From contig JAEINS010000033.1 in NCBI GenBank assembly GCA_016342755.1, positions 1 to 42,799 of the forward strand: 42,799 nt of DNA, written 5' to 3'. A program made the position numbers and the translations under genes. Below the pieces are notes generated by a model, which was not told where the DNA came from, did no database searches, and worked only from the letters and a program-made list of their open reading frames with translations. Below are positions 1-8,974 of this stretch, in pieces (within the stretch, counting starts at the first letter, position 1; every line of letters begins with the position of its first letter). The stretch is from Melioribacteraceae bacterium. GTDB taxonomy: Bacteria > Bacteroidota > Ignavibacteria > Ignavibacteriales > Melioribacteraceae.

Positions 1-108
1 AGCTGGTGGAGATCTAACGATCAACTTGAAGATCTTGGCGAAAGATTAAGCTGGTGGAGATCTAACGATCAACTTGATAATCTTGGCGAAAGATTAAGCT
101 GGTGGAGA
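1..108 (+). repeat. 48-bp in-frame tandem repeat
   Basis: Two complete 48-base units (1-48 and 49-96), nearly identical, are followed by 12 bases of a third. The period is a multiple of three and codes for the 16-residue SWWR unit, so copy-number change would keep the frame. The array enters from outside the window, so its total length is unknown. Confidence 0.9.
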
Positions 109-111
109 TAA
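1..111 (+). CDS. C-terminal tail of a Trp-rich 16-residue repeat protein (partial)
   Basis: Reading from base 1 in frame 1 gives two full and one partial copy of the 16-residue unit SWWRSNDQLEDLGERL, then a TAA at 109-111. The gene starts before the window. The second unit differs only by DN for ED. At DNA level this is a 48-bp tandem repeat (1-48, 49-96, then 97-108). The unit alternates aromatic/basic residues with acidic ones and looks helical and amphipathic, but I do not recognise the family. A strong intrinsic terminator follows 35 bases downstream, which supports a real gene end. Function unknown. Confidence 0.6.
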   Translation, partial: SWWRSNDQLEDLGERLSWWRSNDQLDNLGERLSWWR

Positions 112-145
112 GTTAATCTCAAATCAAAACTTTTCTTTTTGGTGG

Positions 146-176
146 AGCCTTCATATTATTGTGAAGGCTTTTTTTT
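146..176 (+). terminator. Intrinsic terminator
   Basis: A perfect 8-bp stem, agccttca at 146-153 with tgaaggct at 162-169, has an 8-base loop. It runs straight into a T tract (169-176). It sits 35 bases after the stop of the repeat-protein gene and just before the next gene's Shine-Dalgarno. Confidence 0.9.
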
Positions 177-191
177 ATATTTAGGAAATAT

Positions 192-281
192 ATGCTCAAG
201 AAATCTTTATCGCTTCTATTATTACTATTATTTTTATTCCCTATAAATAATAAAGCCCAATCTTATTGGTTAGAAAAAAAA
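192..281 (+). other. Out-of-frame signal peptide for the following gene
   Basis: ATG at 192 is preceded by a good Shine-Dalgarno (aggaaa, 182-187). It codes for MLKKSLSLLLLLLFLF followed by PINNKAQ: a basic start, a long Leu core and a small-residue cleavage site, i.e. a textbook Sec signal peptide. This frame then stops soon after. The large downstream reading frame is offset by -1 and overlaps at an A8 run (274-281). One extra A, or -1 slippage there, would fuse the two. The true 5' end of the next gene is therefore very probably 192. Confidence 0.75.
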
Positions 282-3148
282 GTAAAAACTTTAAAGTTCT
301 ATATAAAAAAAATGCTGAGAATTTAAGTAACTATGTTATTAAATCAGCAGAAAACTCACTGAAGACAATTTCACATATTCTTAAATATACTCCTTCCGAA
401 AAAATTGTTATTATTATGCATGATTTTTACGATTACGGATCGGGAAGCACAGCAACAGTTCCTCAAAATATAATTCGTATAGGAATTGAACCGCCCGAAC
501 CTGGTTATGAAAGCATTACATACAACGAACATTTACAATGGGTTTTAAGTCACGAATTAGTACATATTGCAGTAAATGATCAGGCTTCAAATGTGGAGGA
601 TTTTTTTAGAACGATTTTTGGTAAAGTCGCGCCAGAACAAGAACTCCCGATTTCTTTTTTTTATAGCCTGCTTACAAATTATAGCAGATACACGCCGCTA
701 TGGCATCAAGAATCCGTAGCTGTTTTTTTTGAAACATGGTTAAGCGGCGGATTTGGCAGACTTTTAACAAACTTCGATGAAATGTATTTTAGAAGTGTTG
801 TTCTAGATGGCGAAAAATTTGTTAATCCGGAAGAACTTGAAACTGACCTCTCGCACAACTCTTTTCTTTTAGGTACTACATTTTATTTATACGGAGCCAG
901 ATTCTGTATTTATCTTTCTAATAAATATGGTTCTGATAAATTTATTGAGTGGTACACAACAAAACCTGATGAATTTTACCCTGGTTATATAAATAAATTT
1001 GAAAATATTTATAAGTCTGATTTTAACGATGAATGGAATAATTTCATTTTTGAAGAAATTCAGTTTCAAAAAACAAATATATTAAAATTGGAAACAGGAG
1101 ATATTACTCCTCTTAATAAAATTACAAAATCAGCTTATGGATGGGTGAGTCAGCCTCATGTAACAGGTAATAATAAAGCTATTTTATTTTGTTATCACAA
1201 AGCTCATCAATTAGCCGGAATTGCAAAGTTAGATCTTAAATCGGGTAATTTGGAGATAATCGCGACACTTCCAACTCCAAGTATGCTTCAGGTTGCGTCA
1301 ACAGCTTATGATAAAAAGAGAAATATATTTTTCTACACAACAAACAATAATCAATTTTATAGAGATCTCTGGAGTTTTGATTTAAACACAAATGAGCATA
1401 AGCTTTTATTCGAAAATTTTAGAATTGGACATTTAACTGTATGTTCTGAAACAGGAGAACTTTGGGGAATTCAGCATGCTAACGCTAAAGCTTCCCTGGT
1501 TTATTCTCCATATCCCTATGAGCAAATTCGGAAAATACATGAGTTTAAATTTGGTCAGGAAATTCAGCAGCTGGCAGTAAGTCCTGAAGGCAAAAGTTTA
1601 GCTGCAACTATTCATTTAACAAACGGAACTCAGTCTATTGGAATTATAAATATTGATCTTATAAAATCCTCAGGTACATTGAAGTTTAAAACACTTGTTA
1701 CTGAGGGTTCACCAGAAAATCCTTCATGGAGCATTGACGGAAACACATTGTTCTGGAATGGTGTAAATAACGGGGTTTCAAATATTTATAAAATCTCAAA
1801 TAGCGATTCGGTTTCTGCCCCAATTTCGAATACTCACACTGGATTGTTTAAAGCAATTGAGTTAAATGATTCAATTATGTTTGCGTTTAATTTTAGGCAC
1901 GACGGATTTATTCCTTCTACATTTACTAAAAGTAAAATTGAGAAGTTGCCGGCAACCAATTACTACGGTGAATATCTTATAAGAAAAAATCCTAAACTAT
2001 TAGATTTAGCTTTAAAACCTTCAGTTAAAGAACAGGCCGACTTAGAAATTATTTCTAAAGAAAAATATAATAGTCTTGCAAATTTGAAAATTCAGACTTT
2101 TATCCCGACAATTACCGGATTTTTGGATCAGTATATTTTAGGCTTTTACACTCATATTGCAGATCCTACAAATACCCATAATCTTTCTGTAGACCTGGGA
2201 TATTCTATTAAAAACAAACAATATGAAAAATCCCGGTTTCACTTAAAAGCTAAATACGAATATTCCAAAAAACTCGAATTAATGGTAGATTATAATCCCG
2301 GTGATTTTTACGATCTTTTTAATAAGCGGAAAAAAGGCTTTATCGGATCAAGATATTCTGCTGCCCACACTTTTTATTGGAAATATGATAATCCGCACAA
2401 GATATTCCAAAAAACTAATATTGATTATTACACTAATATGGAATTCTGGAATGATAATATTACCAAAATTGCAGAGCCCGATTTCCTTTTCGCCCAGACA
2501 AATATAAACTCTATATATCTGCGGAAATCTATTGGAAGCTGCGATTATGAAAATGGTAATGAATATGATCTAAAAGTTTCCGCATTTAGTTATGATCCGG
2601 ATGAACCCAAATATTCGCTAAGAGCTTATGGTAAATGGGATAATTATTCAACCTGGATTACGGATCACAATGTCTTCCGTTTTCAGCTTAGCGGCGGTTA
2701 TATTTACAATCCGGATGAGTTAATTCAGGCACGTTTCTATTTTGGCGGATTTGGGAATCGTTATGTCGAAAATCAGCATGTAAAACATTACAGAAAGGTT
2801 TTTAGAATGCCGGGATTCGATTTATACAGTATTCCGGCAAACGGATTTGCAAAGCTTCAGATCGAAAATAATTTTCCCCCAATTAGAGCCACAAATATTG
2901 GTCTTGGTCAGCATCTGCTAAATCATATTGATTTTTCTGTCTACGCAAACGCTCTATATTGTGTTCAGGATTTTATGCCGGGTAATGTTCAAAACAACGA
3001 ATTATTTTCAGTTGGCGGACAAATAAATTTCATTTTCAAACATTGGTTTAATTTAGAATCAACTTTCTCTGCCGGAATTGCAGCTGCATACGATAACAAA
3101 TTTCACGATTACCAATGGTTTCTTTCTTACAAACTTTTGCGAAATTAA
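266..3148 (+). CDS. Secreted gluzincin-like metalloprotease with beta-propeller and C-terminal barrel-like region
   Basis: The open frame begins at a TTG and codes for 960 residues with no signal peptide of its own. The signal peptide lies upstream in another frame (192-281). Around residue 95 is HELVH inside WVLSHELVHIAVND, the HExxH zinc-protease signature. A later stretch (roughly 130-180) with WHQESVAVFFE could give the third zinc ligand. Residues about 290-540 carry short strands of the 'SPEGKSLAATIH' and 'SWSIDGNTLFWNG' kind typical of TolB/WD40-like propellers. Residues about 630-960 are rich in alternating aromatic strands, like a surface-antigen or outer-membrane barrel, ending FLSYKLLRN. 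It has no T9SS sorting tail. I infer an outer-membrane or surface peptidase of unknown substrate. Because of the frame break it may be a pseudogene, a sequencing error or a phase-variable gene. Confidence 0.75.
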   Translation: MVRKKSKNFKVLYKKNAENLSNYVIKSAENSLKTISHILKYTPSEKIVIIMHDFYDYGSGSTATVPQNIIRIGIEPPEPGYESITYNEHLQWVLSHELVHIAVNDQASNVEDFFRTIFGKVAPEQELPISFFYSLLTNYSRYTPLWHQESVAVFFETWLSGGFGRLLTNFDEMYFRSVVLDGEKFVNPEELETDLSHNSFLLGTTFYLYGARFCIYLSNKYGSDKFIEWYTTKPDEFYPGYINKFENIYKSDFNDEWNNFIFEEIQFQKTNILKLETGDITPLNKITKSAYGWVSQPHVTGNNKAILFCYHKAHQLAGIAKLDLKSGNLEIIATLPTPSMLQVASTAYDKKRNIFFYTTNNNQFYRDLWSFDLNTNEHKLLFENFRIGHLTVCSETGELWGIQHANAKASLVYSPYPYEQIRKIHEFKFGQEIQQLAVSPEGKSLAATIHLTNGTQSIGIINIDLIKSSGTLKFKTLVTEGSPENPSWSIDGNTLFWNGVNNGVSNIYKISNSDSVSAPISNTHTGLFKAIELNDSIMFAFNFRHDGFIPSTFTKSKIEKLPATNYYGEYLIRKNPKLLDLALKPSVKEQADLEIISKEKYNSLANLKIQTFIPTITGFLDQYILGFYTHIADPTNTHNLSVDLGYSIKNKQYEKSRFHLKAKYEYSKKLELMVDYNPGDFYDLFNKRKKGFIGSRYSAAHTFYWKYDNPHKIFQKTNIDYYTNMEFWNDNITKIAEPDFLFAQTNINSIYLRKSIGSCDYENGNEYDLKVSAFSYDPDEPKYSLRAYGKWDNYSTWITDHNVFRFQLSGGYIYNPDELIQARFYFGGFGNRYVENQHVKHYRKVFRMPGFDLYSIPANGFAKLQIENNFPPIRATNIGLGQHLLNHIDFSVYANALYCVQDFMPGNVQNNELFSVGGQINFIFKHWFNLESTFSAGIAAAYDNKFHDYQWFLSYKLLRN

Positions 3149-3331
3149 AATTGTACCATCATGAGATTCAATCTCATGTTAAATCACAAGATTTTTAAAA
3201 ATTCCTTAATTTCTGCTGCCATATTTTCAAATAATTTTCTAACATAATAAAAATCCTTCTATTTCAGCTTATTTTTGCACTTTAAAATCAAATCTTAATA
3301 ATTCTTCAAAAATTTCGGGTATTAGTTTTAA

Positions 3332-4720
3332 ATGGTACGCTTATTGGATAAACGGGTAATCGTAGTAATACAGAAATTTAATGTGAGAAAGATGAAATTT
3401 GCAAATTTTAGAGACAATCTAGACCCTCAGGGTCAATCAAATTTTGGCAGTGATTATTATAAAAATCCGAATTTAAGACCAATTCTTGAGATAAGCAGAA
3501 AGATAAACAGTTCGTTAATACTTGAAGAGGTTTTTGAACTTGTTATTAAAAATGCCATTGAAATAACTAAATCTGAAAGAGGATTTATTCTATTAAGAGA
3601 AGATGGCGATGACGATCTTCAATTTAAAATCGGATTAAATTCAAAAGGTGAAAAGATTTCCAGAGATGAATCAAACATCAGCATGTCAGTTTCTAATGAT
3701 GTTTACGAAACTAAGGAATCAGCATTTATTGAATGTGCCCAGAGTGATTCGCTTCACGATCCAAGTAAAAGTATTTTTAGTTTGGAGTTGCAAACAATCC
3801 TATGCTCACCATTAAAATTTGGAGAGGAAATTCTTGGGATTTTATACGTTGACAGTAAGCAGATCCAAAAAATACGGGTTAAAGAAATAACTGATACATT
3901 CGAAATTTTGGCAGAACAAGCATCATCCGCAATTAAAAACGCTAAGTTATATCGCGATCTTCTTGAATCCAATAAAGTTTTAGAATCTACTAATACAGAA
4001 TTGCTTCTGGCAAAAAAAGCAGCGGAAAAATCGGATAAACTTAAGTCTGAATTTTTGGCTCAGATGTCGCACGAAATTAGAACTCCTATTAATTCTATCT
4101 TAAGTTTTTCGAACCTTTTAAGAGATGAATTTGAAGATAAGGTTGATGATGATTTAGCAACATGTTTTAACATTATAACACGTTCAGGCGAAAGAATTAT
4201 CCGTACAACTGATCTGATTCTTAATATGTCGGAAATGCAAATAGGTTCGTATGAATCCAATTTTAGCGATATTGATGTATTTTCAGAAATACTTCAGCCG
4301 GTTTACATTGAACATAAAAAATCGGCAAAATTAAAAAACTTGGAATTCAAATTAAGATCATTAACTACAAATACAATTAGAAAACTCGATTCGTATACAG
4401 TTAAGCATATATTTTCAAATCTTATTAACAACGCTATAAAATTTACAAATGAAGGAAGAGTAACTGTACTTATTCTTGATGACGATAAAGACAAACTGGT
4501 AGTAAAAGTTAAAGATACGGGAATTGGAATTTCCGATAAATATTTACCAAACTTATTTGAACCATTTTCTCAAGAGGAACAAGGATACACAAGAAAATTT
4601 GACGGTAATGGTTTAGGGTTAGCCTTGGTAAAAGAATATTGCAGACTGAATAACGCGATAATTATAGTAGAGAGTACGAAGGGGCAGGGATCTACTTTTA
4701 CTGTTACTTTTTGTAACTAA
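3332..4720 (+). CDS. Soluble GAF-domain sensor histidine kinase
   Basis: 462 residues without membrane segments, so a cytoplasmic sensor. A GAF domain spans about 50-205 (ISRKINSSLILEEVFELV, then ERGFILL). A coiled linker (205-240) leads to the HisKA H-box FLAQMSHEIRTPINS with the phospho-accepting His near 247. The HATPase_c domain follows: N-box NLINNAIKF (about 363-371), G1 DTGIGI (395-400), F-box LFEPF, and G2 GNGLGLAL (425-432). No receiver domain or response regulator is next to it, so its partner lies elsewhere. ATG at 3332 lacks a clear Shine-Dalgarno; the ATG at 3392 (MKFANFRDN) is an equally possible start. A bidirectional terminator follows. Confidence 0.9.
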   Translation: MVRLLDKRVIVVIQKFNVRKMKFANFRDNLDPQGQSNFGSDYYKNPNLRPILEISRKINSSLILEEVFELVIKNAIEITKSERGFILLREDGDDDLQFKIGLNSKGEKISRDESNISMSVSNDVYETKESAFIECAQSDSLHDPSKSIFSLELQTILCSPLKFGEEILGILYVDSKQIQKIRVKEITDTFEILAEQASSAIKNAKLYRDLLESNKVLESTNTELLLAKKAAEKSDKLKSEFLAQMSHEIRTPINSILSFSNLLRDEFEDKVDDDLATCFNIITRSGERIIRTTDLILNMSEMQIGSYESNFSDIDVFSEILQPVYIEHKKSAKLKNLEFKLRSLTTNTIRKLDSYTVKHIFSNLINNAIKFTNEGRVTVLILDDDKDKLVVKVKDTGIGISDKYLPNLFEPFSQEEQGYTRKFDGNGLGLALVKEYCRLNNAIIIVESTKGQGSTFTVTFCN

Positions 4721-4745
4721 AAGTAGTCTTTTGCATGGGTCATAA

Positions 4746-4777
4746 AAAAAGGTCGAAGCTTGTACTTCGACCTTTTT
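4746..4777. terminator. Bidirectional terminator between convergent genes
   Basis: The stem ggtcgaag (4751-4758) pairs with cttcgacc (4765-4772) across a 6-base loop. It is flanked by five As on the left and five Ts on the right, which extend the stem and give a U tract on both strands. It serves the + strand histidine kinase and the - strand rnf/rseC operon, which ends at 4781. Confidence 0.9.
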
Positions 4778-4780
4778 ATT

Positions 4781-5221
4781 TTAATTAACTATTGAGATAA
4801 TTTTGGGTAATTCGCGGGCATTTTTTTTCTTTAAAACACCCCACAAAAAGATAGCGGTATAATAACCAGCCATAATACTTACTGAAAACAAAAAGGAATA
4901 TAATTCCGGCTGATTTGAAGCTGAGAACATTTCCATTCCAAAAATAATTCCACCCATCATAATTATAAGCGGAATACCATAAAGTATAATACTTGCTTTG
5001 AAAATAGCTTCTTCCCTGACAGATACTTTTACTCTGTCGCCAATTTTAACACCAATCGGATCTTCAACTGTTAAAACTTTGGCATCATCTTTTTCTTCAC
5101 TTGGTTTGCAAAAAATCTTAGCTGTACATTCTTCACAACCATCGGTTATAGAAAGATCAACCTTAGCAAAACCATTTTCAGCTTTTATAATTATTCCTTC
5201 TTCAATTATCTGTTCTTTCAT
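4781..5221 (-). CDS. rseC: RseC/SoxR-reducing-system family membrane protein
   Basis: 146 residues. The N-terminal cytoplasmic part carries Cys29-x2-Cys32-x5-Cys38 (DGCEECTAKIFC), the Cys pattern of the RseC/MucC family. Two hydrophobic membrane hairpin segments lie near 75-98 and 108-130. It is the last gene of the rnf operon and begins directly at the rnfB stop (no gap), so translation is probably coupled. In proteobacteria the family works with Rnf-type complexes to keep SoxR reduced. Here the same genetic link suggests an accessory or assembly role for Rnf, but no SoxR is visible in the window. Confidence 0.9.
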   Translation of the reverse strand: MKEQIIEEGIIIKAENGFAKVDLSITDGCEECTAKIFCKPSEEKDDAKVLTVEDPIGVKIGDRVKVSVREEAIFKASIILYGIPLIIMMGGIIFGMEMFSASNQPELYSFLFSVSIMAGYYTAIFLWGVLKKKNARELPKIISIVN

Positions 5222-6073
5222 TTATTCAGCTTTCTCTTCAATTTCTGTAACTTCTTCTACAACTGGTTCCGGTTTTGCATGAATATTAACAATAGCTCCG
5301 GTTTTACATTTATCAAATGGAATTATACTTGCATCAACCTGCTCATGATTTATGATAGGCAGGAAGTTATCCATTACAATTGCACCTTCCGATTTCCTTG
5401 CACAAATTCCGCATCCGGAACAAGCAACACTACAGACTTCTTTTGCTGTTTTAGGATCATCATGACTTTTACACAATACAAATACACTTCTATTTTCTGG
5501 ATGCATTTCAATTATATCTCTGGGACAGGCTTTTTCGCATATTCCACAGCCCGTACAAAGATCTTCAATAACTTCCGGCAAGCCATTCTCAGTCATTATC
5601 ATAGCATCAAACGGACAGGCAACAACACAATCACCGCCGCCAAGGCAGCCGTAAGAACATTTTTTATCACCACCGCCAACTAGGTGCATTGCAGTACAGC
5701 TCATAGGACCATAATAATCTGTCATCTTTTTAGCTGCTTCAATATGTCCGCCTTTACATAATATTCTTGGCAGCATTTTAATTGCCGATCCGGCTTCTAC
5801 ACCTAATAATTCGGCAATAGCGTTTACAGTATCTTCACCGCCAACGGGACATCCATTTATTTTAGAAGTACCTTCCACTACATTAACCGCAAAATCATAA
5901 CATCCGGCTTTTCCGCAGCCGCCGCAGTTTGCGCCAGGCAATACATCGTTAATCTTTCCTATTAAAGGATTTTCTTCAACCCGCAGTTTTCTATCAGCAA
6001 GTGCTAATCCGCCGGCAAATAAAAATCCTAATCCGCCCATTGTAGCAATTGCTATTAAAAAAGTTGTATCCAT
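5222..6073 (-). CDS. rnfB: Rnf electron transport complex subunit B (ferredoxin-like, multi-cluster)
   Basis: 283 residues. One N-terminal membrane segment (about 4-25) is followed by the Fe-S domain GANCGGCGKAGCYDF with Cys50, Cys53, Cys58 and Cys75. A bacterial ferredoxin pair follows: Cys139/143/149/153, and the canonical CTGCGICEKACP at 173-184. A further Cys group (214, 218, 221, 224, plus Cys256 in DKCKTGAI) suggests one more cluster than the short proteobacterial RnfB. RnfB takes electrons from ferredoxin and passes them into the membrane part of Rnf. The gene lies 58 bases after rnfA and abuts rseC. The acidic C-terminal tail (EEVTEIEEKAE) is typical of longer RnfB proteins. Confidence 0.95.
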   Translation of the reverse strand: MDTTFLIAIATMGGLGFLFAGGLALADRKLRVEENPLIGKINDVLPGANCGGCGKAGCYDFAVNVVEGTSKINGCPVGGEDTVNAIAELLGVEAGSAIKMLPRILCKGGHIEAAKKMTDYYGPMSCTAMHLVGGGDKKCSYGCLGGGDCVVACPFDAMIMTENGLPEVIEDLCTGCGICEKACPRDIIEMHPENRSVFVLCKSHDDPKTAKEVCSVACSGCGICARKSEGAIVMDNFLPIINHEQVDASIIPFDKCKTGAIVNIHAKPEPVVEEVTEIEEKAE

Positions 6074-6131
6074 TATAACCTCATAATTTCGTTCTGCCTT
6101 TTAGCAGAACTTCATCTATTTATAAATTTAA

Positions 6132-6710
6132 TTAACCAGAAATTAATCCTGAGAATCCCATAAACGCAAGAGCTAAAATTCCAGCTACAATCAACGTAAT
6201 TGGAGCACCTCTAAAAGGTTTTGGAATATCAGCTAAATCAAGTTCTTCTCTAATTCCCGCCATAATTGTAATTGCCAAAGTAAAACCGGCACCAGCACCA
6301 AGACCGTAGACAATGCCCTGTACAAAGGTATATTCTTTAAGAACTATAAACAGTGCCAAACCCATAATTGCGCAGTTTGTTGTAATAAGAGGTAAGAAAA
6401 TACCTAAAGCCCTGTATAACGGCTGCGATACTTTTTTTATGAACATTTCAACAAATTGTACTAATGATGCAATTATAAGAATGAACGATACATACTGTAA
6501 AAACTCAAGTTCAAAAGGAACCAAAATTATATGATAAATTAACCATGTTACTATTGATGTAATCACCATTACAAATGTTGCGGCCAATCCCATTGAAAAT
6601 GCTGATGAGATTTTATTTGAAACACCTATAAAAGGACAAATTCCTAAAAAATAGGATAGCACAAAGTTGTTTACAATTGCCGCTGAGAAAAATATAAGTA
6701 TTAGATCCAT
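6132..6710 (-). CDS. rnfA: Rnf complex integral membrane subunit A
   Basis: 192 residues, almost all hydrophobic, with about six membrane helices. The opening FFSAAIVNNFVLSYFLGICPF is the RnfA/NqrE signature, including the Cys next to the membrane that helps bind the intramembrane Fe-S centre. The second half-repeat carries TTNCAIMGLALF, with the matching Cys. RnfA and RnfE form the antiparallel pair at the core of the complex. Its ATG abuts the rnfE stop (6710/6711), consistent with a single operon and coupled translation. Confidence 0.96.
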   Translation of the reverse strand: MDLILIFFSAAIVNNFVLSYFLGICPFIGVSNKISSAFSMGLAATFVMVITSIVTWLIYHIILVPFELEFLQYVSFILIIASLVQFVEMFIKKVSQPLYRALGIFLPLITTNCAIMGLALFIVLKEYTFVQGIVYGLGAGAGFTLAITIMAGIREELDLADIPKPFRGAPITLIVAGILALAFMGFSGLISG

Positions 6711-7388
6711 TTACGCTGCCTCCTGTCCGCTTGTTACAGGTTCTATTGATTTTAATCTTGATAAATAATCAATTCTTTCTAGTCGTTTTTTTCTTTCTAT
6801 GTAAACATTTGCAAAACCCATCAATAAACCTAAAACTAAAAAGGCTCCGGCTGGAAGTATCATCACAACCCATGGTTCGTAAAAGCTAGGCATAACAGTA
6901 ATGCCAAGTAAAGTTCCAGAACCAAATATTTCTCTAATGCCACCTAAAATAAATAATGTGATTAAGAATCCGGTTCCCATTCCAAGTGAATCCATAACAG
7001 AACGAAGAACACCATTTTTAGAAGAAAATGCTTCCTGACGACCAAGTATAAGACAGTTCACAACTATTAAGGGAATGAATGGTCCTAAAGACTGACTAAG
7101 TTCTGGAAATTTGGCTTTCATAACAAGATCTACAATTGTTACAAATGTTGCAATTATAAGTATGTATGAAGCAATTCTAACCTGTGTAGGAATTAGTTTT
7201 CTTATCATCGAAATAATAACACTTGAAAACACTAAAACAAATGTTGTTGCAAGTGCCATTGCTATTCCGTTTTCGGCAGATACTGTAACGGCTAATGTAG
7301 GACACATTCCCAACACCTGTTTGAATACAGGATTTTGATCCCACAATCCTTTTATAAATTCTCTGCTTAAAGTTACTTTCTTGCTCAT
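6711..7388 (-). CDS. rnfE: Rnf complex integral membrane subunit E
   Basis: 225 residues with about six membrane helices and a basic C-terminal tail (YIERKKRLERIDYLSR). The family motif NPVFKQVLGMCPTLAV near residue 20 and PLIVVNCLILGRQEAF near residue 110 each carry the conserved membrane Cys, matching those in RnfA. It is homologous to NqrD. The start overlaps the rnfG stop by four bases (ATGA), which supports operon structure and the chosen start. Confidence 0.96.
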   Translation of the reverse strand: MSKKVTLSREFIKGLWDQNPVFKQVLGMCPTLAVTVSAENGIAMALATTFVLVFSSVIISMIRKLIPTQVRIASYILIIATFVTIVDLVMKAKFPELSQSLGPFIPLIVVNCLILGRQEAFSSKNGVLRSVMDSLGMGTGFLITLFILGGIREIFGSGTLLGITVMPSFYEPWVVMILPAGAFLVLGLLMGFANVYIERKKRLERIDYLSRLKSIEPVTSGQEAA

Positions 7389-7972
7389 AATGTACCTCCG
7401 TTTTTCATTTCTCGGAGTTTCTCTATTCCTTCATTTAATATTAATACAACAGCTTTCGAAGAAATTGTTGCACCGGTAATTGCCTGGATTTCATTTGGTT
7501 TAGATGCTTCTGCACCTTTGACTGAAACTAATTCAGGGTCATATTCAGCATCTTTGAACTGATTCGGAAACCAAAAAGAATCTTCTTTATTTGAAGCATC
7601 TTCAACAATCTTTGTTCCAAGACCAGGAGTTTCAACCTGTTCCAAAATACTCAATCCGTTTACAGTTTTAAGATCGTCATTTAATCCAACCATTAAGCGT
7701 ATTTTACCTTGGAAACCACTTCCTTCATATACAAGAGCATATCCTATTGAATTAGAATCCGCATCAACTACTTTGTAAGCTTCAATTTCTGCCGATTCAA
7801 TTTTAATATAATTTTTAGCTTTTGGCTGAACGGTGAAAATTGCTTCTTTAGTTGCTTCAGCTCTGTGATGTGCAATATGAGGCGCAGCCCATGATGCAAT
7901 CTGAGATAAAAGTCCGCCTGAAAGAATACCTATTATACTCAGGGTAACTAACATTTTTATAATTAAATTCAT
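7385..7972 (-). CDS. rnfG: Rnf complex subunit G, covalent FMN carrier
   Basis: 195 residues: one N-terminal membrane anchor (about 4-28), then a periplasmic FMN-binding domain. The flavinylation motif ITGATISSKAV places the FMN-carrying Thr at about residue 169; EQVETPGLGTKI (about 111-122) is the other conserved block. FMN is attached by ApbE, which is not encoded in this window. RnfG links the membrane-embedded flavins and Fe-S centres of Rnf. Its ATG overlaps the rnfD stop by one base. Confidence 0.95.
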   Translation of the reverse strand: MNLIIKMLVTLSIIGILSGGLLSQIASWAAPHIAHHRAEATKEAIFTVQPKAKNYIKIESAEIEAYKVVDADSNSIGYALVYEGSGFQGKIRLMVGLNDDLKTVNGLSILEQVETPGLGTKIVEDASNKEDSFWFPNQFKDAEYDPELVSVKGAEASKPNEIQAITGATISSKAVVLILNEGIEKLREMKNGGTL

Positions 7973-8937
7973 TATTGTCCCTCCCCAAAAATACTTGGTC
8001 GTGTATATTTATTTATTAAAGGAACAAAACCATTCATAAGTAAAATTGCGTACATAACACCTTCAGGAAGTCCGCCGAATAATCTGACAAGAACTACCAT
8101 CAGGGAAATTCCTAAACCAAAGATCCAGATTCCTTTTGTAGTCATTGGCGATGTAACCCAATCAGATGCCATGAATAAAGCACCGAATAAAAATCCGCCG
8201 GCAAAAAGATGGAATAATGGATTTGGATAAACAGCAGGATCAATAAGCCAGAATACTCCGCCAAATATTACTACACCTACAGACATTGCCAAAGGAACTC
8301 TCCAGTTAACAACTTTAGTTATTATTAAAAATCCACCGCCTAATAAAATAGCTATAGCAGATGTTTCACCAATAGAACCACCAACATTACCAATAAATAG
8401 ATCATTTACTGAAGCAAATACACTATCAAATTTGAAAGCTGATAATGGAGTTGCTGAAGTTGTCGCATCCACAGCAAACGCTGTTTTATACCATGTTGTC
8501 ATTGGTACCGGAAACGCGGCCTGAAGAAATGCGCGTCCTACAAGTGCAGGATTAAAAATGTTAAATCCTAATCCGCCAAAAATTTCTTTACCAATTGAAA
8601 TGGCAACGATTGCGCCAAGTGCCGTAAATGCTAAGTTAAAATTTGGAGGAAGAATTAAAGCCAGCAATAATCCGGTTATAACACCACTGCCGTCTTTAAT
8701 TAAAACTTTTTGTTTTCTGATTCTCTTAATGACAAATTCAGTTCCTACCGCAAAACCAATACTGACTGCAAAAATAAGCAGCTGATAAAATCCGAAAAAC
8801 ACAATACCAGAAATAGCTGCCGGCACAAGTGCAGCAACCACCATCCACATTGAAGTTTGTGTGTTCCATTTTGAATGGATATGCGGAGAACTTGTTAACT
8901 CTAATTTGCCTGTTAAGTTCTCTGTAATTGTTGTCAT
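7972..8937 (-). CDS. rnfD: Rnf complex integral membrane subunit D
   Basis: 321 residues with roughly nine or ten membrane helices; homologous to NqrB. It shows the conserved block FNIFNPALVGRAFL (about 125-138) and the flavinylation site TTSATPLSAF with FMN-Thr at about 163. The cytoplasmic start (SSPHIHSKWNTQTSMW) is typical of the family. It couples electron transfer to ion movement, though whether the ion is H+ or Na+ cannot be read here. It lies 37 bases after rnfC. Confidence 0.96.
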   Translation of the reverse strand: MTTITENLTGKLELTSSPHIHSKWNTQTSMWMVVAALVPAAISGIVFFGFYQLLIFAVSIGFAVGTEFVIKRIRKQKVLIKDGSGVITGLLLALILPPNFNLAFTALGAIVAISIGKEIFGGLGFNIFNPALVGRAFLQAAFPVPMTTWYKTAFAVDATTSATPLSAFKFDSVFASVNDLFIGNVGGSIGETSAIAILLGGGFLIITKVVNWRVPLAMSVGVVIFGGVFWLIDPAVYPNPLFHLFAGGFLFGALFMASDWVTSPMTTKGIWIFGLGISLMVVLVRLFGGLPEGVMYAILLMNGFVPLINKYTRPSIFGEGQ

Positions 8938-8974
8938 GTTTAATATCTCTTTTTTATTAAATCTTTATTTCAAA

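Noticed and set aside
887-1069. Short minus-strand frame inside the metalloprotease gene, and similar short frames inside other large genes
   Set aside because: These are shadows of real coding frames, with no start signals or recognisable domains.
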